A stretch of 64,000 nucleotides of DNA. Source: Megalonaias nervosa. Its lineage: Eukaryota > Mollusca > Bivalvia > Unionida > Unionidae. A program made the translations under genes and the position numbers. Numbering within the stretch: position 1 is the first letter of the stretch; each line of letters begins with the position of its first letter. A model generated the notes under the pieces. That model worked only from the letters and a program-made list of their open reading frames with translations, did no database searches and was not told the DNA's origin. The stretch is from positions 1 to 64,000 of the forward strand of contig JAECUM010092832.1 in the NCBI GenBank assembly GCA_016617855.1, in the 5' to 3' direction. This document shows, piece after piece, positions 54,681-64,000 of this stretch.

Positions 54681-56930
54681 AAGATTTATTTAATAGTATA
54701 GAAGAACAGAGACTCCTTTTTGTCCATCAGCAAGCAAAAAGCTATAAAAAAAACATGAGCTTAATCTAACAGGTAATAACATTGACCATAATCTAGAGTG
54801 TGGATGGACAGATTTATGAACACACACATGAATGTCCAAGTGATGGCCATGTTGAGATGCCACCAAGGTGGACTCCACAAAAACACTAAACTATAACAGA
54901 ACTGAATAAACCTTGGTCTGAATATACAAGATATTTGACAATGTCACTGACATACAGTGTTTTGACTATAGCAAATTATATAATTATTTTTCATCAAGGC
55001 AGTTAGTGCTATTTACAACTACAAAAGCAAATTATGTACATGTATAATGCTGTATTAATCAATAGAATTTTTATTATACAAGAATAGCTTGATTACTATA
55101 GGAAATATTATTCAAAGCTGCAAATGTAGCATATAAAAAATGCACTTTAAGAGAACAGGGTGCATTTGCAAATCAACATACACATGGCACAAATATGCAA
55201 GTGAAAGACAAGTAGCAGGTACAGTTGTCCAAACTTATGCTTAAATGGAAGGATAGAACAAATATGATGAGAAGTAACTTAGTATTCAAACTAAAAAAAA
55301 GTAGGAACCCATCCAGTATCACATGTTTGATCCTAATAGGTATAACCTAACAGTATGCCTGGATGAACTCTGATAAGGGATCAGTCAGTGCAAGAGTTCA
55401 AACATGAAGGTTCAGTCTTTCTCAAGTGCTCCAGAAAACATTTTTGAATACAGGAAACCATTTAAATGTTCTGAAATGATCAATAACCAAAATTAATATA
55501 TTATTTATAAAATAATTCCAAAAAAAGTTAAATAAACACAAAATCTTAAGTCAGTCTGCATATGCAATTCTAATACTGGGATTTTCAGATGGCTGAAATC
55601 ACAAAATCATATAGGCTGCACAAGCTTAAACCAGCCTTACAGAACTGTGTAAGTTACACCAGCTCGACCCAGCCTGAGAGAACTGTTTGTGACACCAGCT
55701 AGAATCAGCCTGAAAAAATCATATTATGTGAAATCAGCTGGAACCATCCTGATCATGTGACAGTTAAAGATCATAAAATCTTTGTGTCTAAATTCATCCT
55801 AGAATTTGCTAACTACAAATCCTTGGGTTGAATTTTTTTAGAACGGTTTTTAATTATCGTGAGATGCAAATGAGTTTGGATTTATTTTGGTGTTTGTATA
55901 CAAATAATGTGCGAGTAAAGTTGTTCAGATACATCCTAAACTGAATTACAGTCAAAATCATTGTTTACTTAAATACAGAATGATACAGAATTACTCTCTG
56001 CCTCATTATTCTTCATGCCTTATAATGTTCATTTTTTTTCTGTGCTGCTGACCCTTATTTTCTATCTTCAGTGTGTGAAAGTTGCCTCTATAGAGTCTTT
56101 AGGGTACATACAAAATACTAGATTTTATTTAGGATCTAAAATTTTTATATTTGACTCTAGACTGACCGAATCAAGTGCACTTCAAGCTGGCTAACCAAAT
56201 AGAGTATGCTCATTGGCCCAAAAGCTGAAGACAATTAATTTCATTTACTGAGAGAAGTTTCTTGCTGATTTTGATTAGCCTGGACATCAAATGAGAGCAC
56301 ATGATCAACGATCATAGATAGAAAATGTAAATAAGTGATGAAGTCTCAAGAAAATAAAACTTGCTGCTTTTATTGGTAAAGTAAATATGCAGGAGGAAAA
56401 AAAAAAAGAAAGATCAAGTGTCCAAAATAAAATCTAAGGGGGAATGGTTACTCAGACATGAGAAATTCAAATCATGATAAGAAAGGCCTGCAGCTGGGAA
56501 GGCTGATAATAATTTGGCTTTGAATTTACTTCAATAAACGATGTTTTTAGGCAAAGATCCCCCCCCCCCGCCTCCTTTATTTTCTGAATTTACAACACTT
56601 TTTGACATAGTAGAAGCTCATGGGCCCAATGTTTTCCATCTGTGGAACAGACTTATACATATAATCTGATTACCACTTAATGTTATATGATCTATAACAA
56701 CAGTTGTTTTATACCAGGACCATGTTACATTGAAAAGACTTATGGGAGTGCTGTATTACAATGCATGGGGGAGGGGGGTAAAGTTAGTTTTAATTACTTA
56801 ATACTTACATACAATTACTGCAATGCTGTATCTTTTCCTAGCACTAGTCTCCAGTCCAAGGAGATTATTCTCTCCTCAAGTTAGTAATTAGAGGTCTAGA
56901 ATAAAAAATAAAAAAAAACATGATCCCAAT
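54681..56930. other. Intergenic with a small minisatellite
   Basis: At 55610-55762 a ~37-43-bp motif built on 'acaccagct.gaaccagcctga' recurs about four times. There is a C-run at 56560-56570. No gene recognised in the rest. Confidence 0.55.
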
Positions 56931-58972
56931 CTAATAACTTAGTTCACTTCTGACAATCAGAATATCATTTAACTTGGGCTGAGACTGAAAGGATATCAGA
57001 GCAGGGAACAAGGAGAATTGGCTAATAGAAAACTTCAGTAGTGGTGAGGCTGCTCTATAGCCCTTAAAGGTGGATACTGAGCAATCTTGTTCTTTAAAGA
57101 GAAAACAAAGAAAATCGGCAATCCAGGTAAAGTGGGGCAGTAGGATAAATGCATTTTCTACTGTACCAATTACAGAAAATTCTCGACTTGGGATTGTAAA
57201 CCTTGTAAGTTGATTGTCTGAACAATGCATCTAGCAAATGTCCTTGAAAACTGGTCATGGCAGTGAGCTTGTGAATGTGGAGAATATGAGGAGTGTTGTG
57301 CAAGCCTCTGTACTGTGACATCTGGGATTGTCAACCAATAGGAGATAACAAAATCATCATCACTGGGACCACAGGGGATCTGTCAGGATGAGCAGTAGCT
57401 TGAAGTCCTGACTTTGTGAAGAAACCTGATGGATTACTCTGAACGGTGGTAAGGTGTTAATGTACAGTGATCCTCATGAAGACATTCAATGTCCTTCCCC
57501 TCTGGTCTGACACTAGAGAGACCTAAATAGGGATTTTTGTTCAGCCTTGTTGCAAACAAATGAAAAATTGCCTCCTGCCTGTGACCAATGTTGAAACCAT
57601 TCTATGAGGGTGGCTCCTGTCTGTCTGGACAAGCTGTCCACCAGAACATTCATCATGCCTGAAATGTGGCAGACTCTGAGAATGATATCTGATGCAGTCC
57701 AGTGAAGAAGGTTCCTGATTTCCAAGCAAACAGAAGGGGAATGCATGTTGTCTGAGGTATGAATAAACAAATGTGTAGTCTGCAATAACAATGATGCAGT
57801 TATCTCTTGTCCCAAACAAAACCATAGGAAATTCCTGTGGGCTGGGAAGATGGTGATAAGCATTTTGGAGATCTATGGCAACACGGTCATCAGACCTGAC
57901 AGCATTCATGACTGAGTTAGATATCTCCATCTTGAAATGCTGTTAAAGATATTTGTTTAATAGGGAAATATTGATGATAAAATGAAAAGTTTCCCCTTTC
58001 TTTAAAATGAGGAAGATCTGGGAATGAAATCCTGGATTTTGTATGTTCATTTTGCTATTGATGTTTTCATGGTACAGAGGGGAAGAAGCTCTGCAGAGAG
58101 GGTTAAGGAAATTGAGAGCATCTCAATGTCTGAGCAATAGGATCAAACAGCATCTTCAACACAGTCAGATAAAATGATTTCTCCTTCAACAGACTGAAGG
58201 AGGCAGCCAAGAAAAAGACAGCATTGCAAGGCCATGGTAACTAGTGTCAGCACCTTCAATTCCAAAGCCTCAACAGCCTTGACATGGAAATGGGCCTTGG
58301 GCATGCCAAATTCTCTGCTTAGCAAGTTCATGGTGGTGGTGGAGTTTAAGTGGCCACAAGATTAAAGGAACATTGTAACTAGATGATGAAACCATGGGCT
58401 GAAACATAAAAGAGGGGACAGTCTACCCCATCTGTTGCATGGTCCCCTCTTGGCCTCAAAACAACTTCTAAGTCTGCTCCCTCACCATCATTGAGTGAGG
58501 GAGCAAAAGCTGGTCTGACTTAGGTTGTGCCTTGGACAGCCTCTCCAAATTGGTGAGCATTCTAGCCTCTAATGATCCCTAGGGTTTTAAACACAGATCT
58601 TGAACAAAGAGGCAGAAAATCTTATTAACCACCTCATCAAAGTCCACACCTCATCCTCCTTCAACACTTGACCTGTCAGGTGGGACCATGGAGATGCCAG
58701 TGGATAAGAAGGACCAGATGTCATGGATTCTTCTGGGAACTCATCTGCATCTAAAAAAATGTACAGTTCATCACCCCGTCTTTACTCTTGGGATGAGGCA
58801 GGGCAATTTAGCCTCATCTCTCTCCAGGGAGAATGGAACTTTTTGATTGAGGGTTAGTTGGCTTGTCTCATTACATGCAGGGTGGGGGAAGGGAGGAAGG
58901 GTGGGGGGAGGGAGGATGGGTGGGAAGATGGAAAAGTCTACTGATTGTATCTCCCTGAAGAAACTGATTGAT
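56931..58972 (-). mobile_element. DIRS-like retrotransposon remnant (RT, RNase H, tyrosine recombinase start)
   Basis: Minus-strand blocks in family order: HSQIFLILKKG and LLNKYL (near 58020-57950), HFKMEISNSVMNAVRSDDRV then AIDLQNAYHHLP (about 57937-57845), and RVCHISGMMNVLVDSLSRQT (near 57680-57620, RNase H end). A recombinase N-terminal core-binding region with PHILHIHKLTAMTSFQGHLL (near 57290) and FLCFLFKEQDCSVSTFKGYR (near 57110-57050) follows. Frameshifts and stops intervene, and the catalytic recombinase domain is absent. DIRS elements encode a tyrosine recombinase instead of an integrase. The 5' side continues beyond a SINE at 58973, perhaps into 59246-59720. Confidence 0.82.
58880..58930 (+). 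repeat. G-rich purine tract
   Basis: Runs such as GGTGGGGGAAGGGAGGAAGG followed by GTGGGGGGAGGGAGG, with quadruplex potential, just outside the SINE and inside the DIRS relic. Confidence 0.7.
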
Positions 58973-59232
58973 TGATTGTTGTTGTTGTTGTTGTTGTAGG
59001 ATTTAATGCCATTTTCAGCAAAATATAGGCTATACATGGTGGCCAGTATCAATGGTGGAGGAAGAACCCGGAAAAACCCAGGAAAGAACCACCGACCCAC
59101 GAGAAACTACTGGCAAGCTTTGTCACGTACCCACACTGGCCGAGTCCAGGACTTGAACCCATGCAGTTAAAGGTGAGATGGCAGTATATTGTAATGGTGA
59201 GAGCTTTAGACTACTTGGCCACTCGGGGCCCC
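58973..59232 (-). mobile_element. tRNA-derived SINE, copy d
   Basis: Minus orientation: (TTG)n tail at the left, head 'cttggccactcggggccccg' at the right (59211-59232). Target duplication GAAACTGATTGAT (58960-58972) versus GAAACAGATTGAT (59233-59245). Inserted within or at the edge of the DIRS relic. Confidence 0.9.
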
Positions 59233-59245
59233 GAAACAGATTGAT

Positions 59246-61050
59246 GATTCCCTATTGATGCAGGAGGCTGCAAGTGGCACTCCCCCTCCTTTCTTTCATG
59301 AATGATGCCCATGGGATGTGGGGATGATCCATGGCTTGCCTGGTCTGCCAAATCCATGGTACCATGGCAAAGACCTCCATGGTGTTATGGTATGGAAAGG
59401 AGACATGCCCGATTCATCACCTAGAAGTGGGAGTCCCATTGCCCCATTGGGGTTGAACATGATCACAGAAGTGTACGAACCCAATCCCTTCCACTAGACA
59501 GCTTATCAAAAACTGAAGCCTGTTGGCCATATGGATTGTACTGAAACATAGAGAAAGGGGGATTATGAAACAGATTCCTTTAAAACTAGGTACCAGATCA
59601 AAGACAATGTCCGATGTCCATCACTTGGTGCTTAGAGCCTGGAATTTGGTGCTCAGCTTCTTGGCACCAAACACCATATATGGTGATCGATTTTCAGTGC
59701 CTGGTCACTGAGTAACTACTGATCAGATGATGCCAACCTTATTGGGATGCCAGAAACTTCAAAAACAAGTCAACCACCTCTGCATACACACAGTGTGCAA
59801 ATTATGCTAGTGGATTGTGTGTCCCATGCAGCCCTTTTATGACCACATTTACCCAAACCTCAAGTCATTATTGAATGCTGAGAGGAAATACAAGAAACAA
59901 CAAAATAAATTTGAACAAAATCTGGATACGAAATATTTACCCTACATTGGTTATTAACAGGTACTCAAAACCCTCCATTCAGCAAAAAGGGGCACAGATA
60001 CATGAAACATAAGCAAGGACTGGGAAGAAAATAAATACACAACAAAAAAGAAAATGACTGTCAGAGAAATGCCAAATGGTAAATTAAATAAAGAAACACT
60101 GAGTAATCATGAGACACATGTGGAAGAGCATGGAGTTCAAGGAAAAGGAGAGAGATATTCTAATTGTTGGATGGGACTAAGATATTAGGCTGGGATCATG
60201 CTTTATTATTCTAGACCCCCAATTACTATTTGGCAGAGGGAATAATCACCTTGGACTGGGAACTAATGCTTGAAAAAGATATGGCAAAGACATTAATAGT
60301 AGGTAAGCTATCAGAATCACTATTTCAGACAAGCACATCATAGCAATTTCTCTACAGAAGCCATCACTTGTGATAAATTTTGAATTTATCTGACAAATTA
60401 AATACTGGGTATGATCATAAAAATGAACATATCTGGCAAAGATACAGAAAAAATACAGACAAAATATTTAATAAAATACAAGAATTTACAATTTAATAAA
60501 ATATAAGAATTTACAGAAGCAATCATGCAATAAATATACACAAGTGAAAAAATATCACCCAAAAGAAAGATAAAAGTTTTTGAATCACTATAAAAATAAA
60601 AGAATTATAACAACAATGAAATGTTTTATTAAAAAAACACAAAGTGTTATACCTAGTAGTTGCATTTAGCAATAAATTAAAATAATGGTATTCACAACAA
60701 AATATCCAAAAGAATGATAATTATATCAATGTGAATCACCACAATTTGGGATCAACTGGTTACAAAAAAGGTAATCATTACCCAGATTAGTAAATTTATG
60801 TCCTTTGCATTTATAAATCCACAAAAGTCATAACACTGTTGAATACCAACACTGCATAGAATGTAGACAACAACACACTAATTAACTGTTGATATTATCA
60901 TTTAATTTGTCTTGTCTTAATAATTTTCTAACTTAAGTAGGCTGTAGAAGAATCACAAAGGAGAGAGAAAATCGTATGGTGTGAAGTATGATGCATGGGG
61001 TAGTGGACAAATTAAGTCAATGGTAATCTAGAGTCAAAGGTTTAACTCAG
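59246..61050. other. Intergenic; possible 5' part of the DIRS relic
   Basis: 59290-59720 is less AT-rich than the surroundings and shows a minus-strand frame (NPNGAMGLPLLGDESG). It may be gag-like sequence of the neighbouring DIRS copy, but no motif proves it. 59880-61050 is A-rich without recognisable features. Confidence 0.35.
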
Positions 61051-61059
61051 TAAAATACC

Positions 61060-61160
61060 TTATGTACCCATGCAATACTTGTATCAAACTGGTAACAACA
61101 TAAACCCAGATCTTCCATTACATAATGTGTCAGCAGACAATCTTCTATATTGCTTGCCAC
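61060..61160. mobile_element. Twin-hairpin element fragment
   Basis: 'acaacataaacccagatctt' and 'ataatgtgtcagcagacaat' form part of one hairpin. Confidence 0.45.
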
Positions 61161-61187
61161 AAATTATAAGTAGAATCAGCAGTACAT

Positions 61188-61395
61188 ATATAATCACACC
61201 CAAGTCCAACTGCAAACACCATGGACACTGATCTGCTATTGCACATCTCCATGAACTTGGTTCCGTTATGTTTGTGTTTTATTGATTAGTTCTAATAAAT
61301 TGCATAGACCCAGATCTGCCAGCACATTATATGACTGATGGCATATCTGGGTCTATGCTGTTTGCATTTGGATCAGAAGTATATATATATATATA
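61188..61395 (-). mobile_element. Twin-hairpin element, copy K
   Basis: 'cccaagtccaactgcaaaca' left arm, spacer 'ttagttctaataaattgcat' in reverse orientation, second hairpin 'gacccagatctgccagcaca'...'ggcatatctgggtctatgct'. The right flank is an AT dinucleotide run (61381-61396). Confidence 0.7.
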
Positions 61396-61396
61396 T

Positions 61397-61665
61397 AGAT
61401 CTGGTGTTACATGTATCTGGACACCAACTGAAATTCATGCTTTGTAAAAGAGGATGGTGTGTTACATGTAACAGGACAACATAAATTCATGCATTGTCAA
61501 AGGTACAGACAGGATGGTGTGTTACATGTATCAGGATGCCAACAGAAATTCATGCACTGAAAAAGGTACAGATAGGATGGTGAGTGTGTTACATGTATCA
61601 TGTCACCAACTGAAATTCATGCATTGTCAAAGGTACAGACAGGATGTGTTACATGTACCTAATAT
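61397..61665. repeat. ~62-bp minisatellite
   Basis: Four to five units of 'gatggtgtgttacatgtatc' plus 'aggacaccaactgaaattca' plus 'tgcattgtcaaaggtacaga'. The open frame 61514-61801 reflects the units and is not supported as a gene. Confidence 0.88.
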
Positions 61666-61909
61666 AATGAAGTGCACTGTCTCACATTATGGCTTCTCTT
61701 CCAAGTTATATGTAGTTCAAGGAGTTGACATCTTCGTTTGCTTCCGCTTAGGAACTGTAAGGCATGCAGGTTCCATATCCATAACACTGTCTTTAAATTG
61801 ATGGCCATTTCATTCACTAGAAACCTATACACCCCATTTTTGCTTTAATTCTCTTAAAAGTTTTTGCAGTCTACAAGTTCTGAAAGTTTTATTTAGCAGA
61901 CCTGTCTGT

Positions 61910-62162
61910 TGTTGTTGTTGTTGTTATAGGGTTTAACGCCATTTTTCAGCACAAGATAGGCTATACATGGCGGCCAGTATTAATGGTGGAGGAAGAACCC
62001 TGGAAAATCCCGGAAGAACCACCGACCCACGAGAAGCTACTGGCAGGCTTTCTCACGTACCCACGTTAGCCGAGCCTGGACTCGAACTCACGCAGACAGA
62101 GGTGAGATGGCAGTGATCCGTAACGGTCAGCGCTTTAGACCACTCGGCCACTCGGGGCCCCG
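61910..62162 (-). mobile_element. tRNA-derived SINE, copy e
   Basis: Best-preserved copy. Minus strand head CGGGGCCCCGAGTGGCCGAG (A box) and CGTGAGTTCGAGTCCAGGCT (B box), shared body, 'gcgttaaaccctataacaa' tail. Perfect 13-bp target duplication CAGACCTGTCTGT at 61897-61909 and 62163-62175. Confidence 0.95.
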
Positions 62163-62175
62163 CAGACCTGTCTGT

Positions 62176-62889
62176 CTTGTGTGGTGTCTGCATGCTCTGA
62201 CCAGAAAATGTTTACCATATGATTATGTTTCAAAATAAATCTTTTTGATGACAGGATGCTACAGTTCTACTGACACAATGAATTTGCTCCTATTCTTTTC
62301 CTAGTCACAAGTTTAAACATGTCCCATGCAACAAGTGGCAGAAATTATCTCCAATGTTTAGCCATGAAGTTCATATTTTATACAATTTGATCAACTTCAA
62401 TCATAAATTAATTTTTTTGAAAACAATGAAGAAGTAACTGGTCTTTAGGCAAATGATATATTAGTGTTCAGCTCTTCCAACAATTTTATTTGCATTACAC
62501 TTTTAAGAAGGTACTTCCAATTTTAAGATCCATATTAATCATTCTTTCCTCCATGTGCTTAAGTAATTAAAATGCTTTAAGTTTTCAACAAAATGAAAGA
62601 AGTACATAGGAATTTCACTTCTCTATAGAGCATAACAGGAATTTCACTTCTCTATAGAGCATAACAAACTTTTTAAAAAAAATTTAATTTACTGTATTAA
62701 TTATTTTAGGGAGGGGGTACTTATGTATGGTATCTTACTGTAGTGTAAAAGTTTTTAACTTCAAATATCTGACTTTTTTTTTTTACAAGACAAAGTTTCT
62801 TATCTGATCTTTATCCACCTTTTGTTAAAAATCCAACTTCAGCATTGGTTATTTTAAAGTCGTTAACTGCAAAGGCTATTGGAGAAAAT
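62176..62889. other. Intergenic, no gene
   Basis: AT-rich. A 26-bp direct repeat 'aggaatttcacttctctatagagcataaca' type unit occurs twice at about 62608-62667. Nothing else recognised. Confidence 0.6.
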
Positions 62890-63003
62890 ACCTTGCATGG
62901 AGACACAACACAGTAGCCAACCCAGGCTAATCTGATGGTAGGATTTGAACCAGCACCCTTCTCATCAGGAATTCAGATCATTAACCACCGAGTCATCACA
63001 GGT
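62890..63003 (-). mobile_element. tRNA-derived SINE head, second family
   Basis: On the minus strand TGACTCGGTGGTTAA (62981-62995) is an A-box-like region and GGTTCAAATCC (62941-62951) an exact B box, 30 bases apart. A non-tRNA body follows with 'cagattagcctgggttggct'. A functional tRNA is ruled out by the poorly paired acceptor and arms. Confidence 0.6.
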
Positions 63004-63097
63004 TCTACAGCACAGTAAAGTTACACCCCAGTGTGCATACAGCAATCTTTCAAGATCTTGATTTCAGAGCCCTTACAGAAGCCATTACCAAGTACTG

Positions 63098-63302
63098 GAT
63101 ACTGCATATGCTAGTAGAGTCCAGCTGCATATGCCTAGATCTGCTGTCACATAATGTGCTGACAGATCTAGGACTGTGCAGTTTGTTAGGAGTAATCAGT
63201 AGAACCAAGAACAAAGACCCTGATCATCAGCTGCATTATGCTATGGCAGATCAGGATCATTGTTGTTTGCAGTTTGACTTGACTTATATGTGAGTACATA
63301 CA
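63098..63302 (+). mobile_element. Twin-hairpin element, copy L
   Basis: Spacer 'ttgttaggagtaatcagtag'; hairpin arms 'tgcctagatctgctgtcaca'...'gacagatctaggactgtgca' and 'accctgatcatcagctgcat'...'ggcagatcaggatcattgtt'; right end 'cttatatgtgagtac'. The 86-codon frame across it is an artefact. Confidence 0.8.
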
Positions 63303-63329
63303 GTACATACAAAAGCTATGTGAAGTCAG

Positions 63330-63600
63330 CAATACCGTATTTACCAATGCAGACTGTGCAATAAACTGAAAAATGTAGATTTAGATCTGCCATTACATAA
63401 CACAGCATGATATCAAAGTCTATGATCTGTGAAATCAGAGAAGGAATAGTATAGACCCTGGTCTGCTGGTACATAATGCAATAATAAATCTGGGACTAAG
63501 CTGCTGGATTGAAATAACACAATGAAAACAAATGACTTTGATTTGCTGGTACATTAAGCAATGTCAGATCTTTGACAATACTATTCACAGCTGGGTTCTT
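63330..63600. mobile_element. Twin-hairpin-related degenerate sequence
   Basis: Repeated 'gatctgccattacataac', 'gaccctggtctgctggtaca' and 'gatttgctggtacattaagc' half-sites suggest one or two decayed copies. Boundaries cannot be set. Confidence 0.4.
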
Positions 63601-64000
63601 ATACACTATAAAATAAAGAAATTAAAGAAGTCAAAGTTTCTTATAAAGTATGTTGGGTACTAAGACACTGCCAATATAAAGCTGCATAAAAATTTGTTGA
63701 AATCCAACTGTACAATTAAAACTGTTAGTGATCATGGTGCTCACAGTATGTTATAACTTCTTTGGATTATGTAAACTGGTAAGTAGGTTATAGTGGCCCA
63801 ATTTCAGTGCACAACACAGGTTCATTCCAAGATGTACCAACATGACAGTTTTGGTGGCAATAGGTAAAAAATGTACTTGAATTATAATCCAGACACAAGG
63901 TCACAATGACACTGAGTAGGAATTTAACACACACAGATCTCAAGATGGAATCACAATGCTAGACCAATAAAATCAGCCCCACACCTGTAATAATATTTGA

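Noticed and set aside
62941..63003. Possible tRNA gene on the minus strand
   Set aside because: A and B boxes are present, but arms do not pair properly and the body continues as a SINE.

Overview
This window looks like nuclear DNA of an invertebrate animal, most likely a bivalve mollusc. It is AT-rich, and short exons are separated by introns of up to about 9 kb. It is packed with tRNA-derived SINEs, small terminal-inverted-repeat (TIR) elements and the degenerate 'gtggccatattgatg / tgaccttgacctttg / GGGCCTCTTGTT' repeat classes that I associate with bivalve genomes. The taxonomic call is inference. No bacterial genes, operons, CRISPR arrays or rRNA genes were seen.

Left half (1-~30,000, + strand): the C-terminal half of one DEAD-box RNA helicase gene of the DDX5/DDX17 (p68/p72) family. 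Seven exon segments were reconstructed by phase-consistent splicing: 3414-3586, 6763-6873, 16152-16213, 16704-16763, 24581-24814, 25206-~25445 and 29175-29869. They carry helicase motifs III, IV, V and VI, then an RGG/RS-like stretch, then a Gly/Gln/Asn/Phe-rich prion-like tail ending in a proline run. The 5' exons (Q motif, Walker A, DEAD box) lie off the left edge. One intron needs a GC-AG splice donor to keep frame, and the sixth coding exon can also be read through to its own stop.

The introns are full of transposon debris: a 1.67-kb TA-flanked TIR element, a DIRS-like reverse transcriptase/RNase H remnant, a hAT C-terminal remnant, a pogo-like transposase remnant, and four copies of a TIR family that carries decayed zinc-finger coding sequence. 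There are also long composite repeats with an internal ~120-150-bp period, SINEs with target-site duplications, and a 421-bp apparently perfect tandem duplication.

Right half (~30,000-64,000): gene-poor. The only coding candidate is a two-exon minus-strand gene (49982-50239 joined to 44852-44939) whose exons are phase-compatible. Its product is not recognised. An X-box-like site lies just upstream of its first ATG. The rest is repeats: at least nine copies of an ~200-bp twin-hairpin element confined to 40-64 kb, a second DIRS remnant (RT, RNase H, tyrosine-recombinase N-terminus) interrupted by a SINE, minisatellites, microsatellites and G-rich tracts. Several nested insertions give a relative order of transposition.
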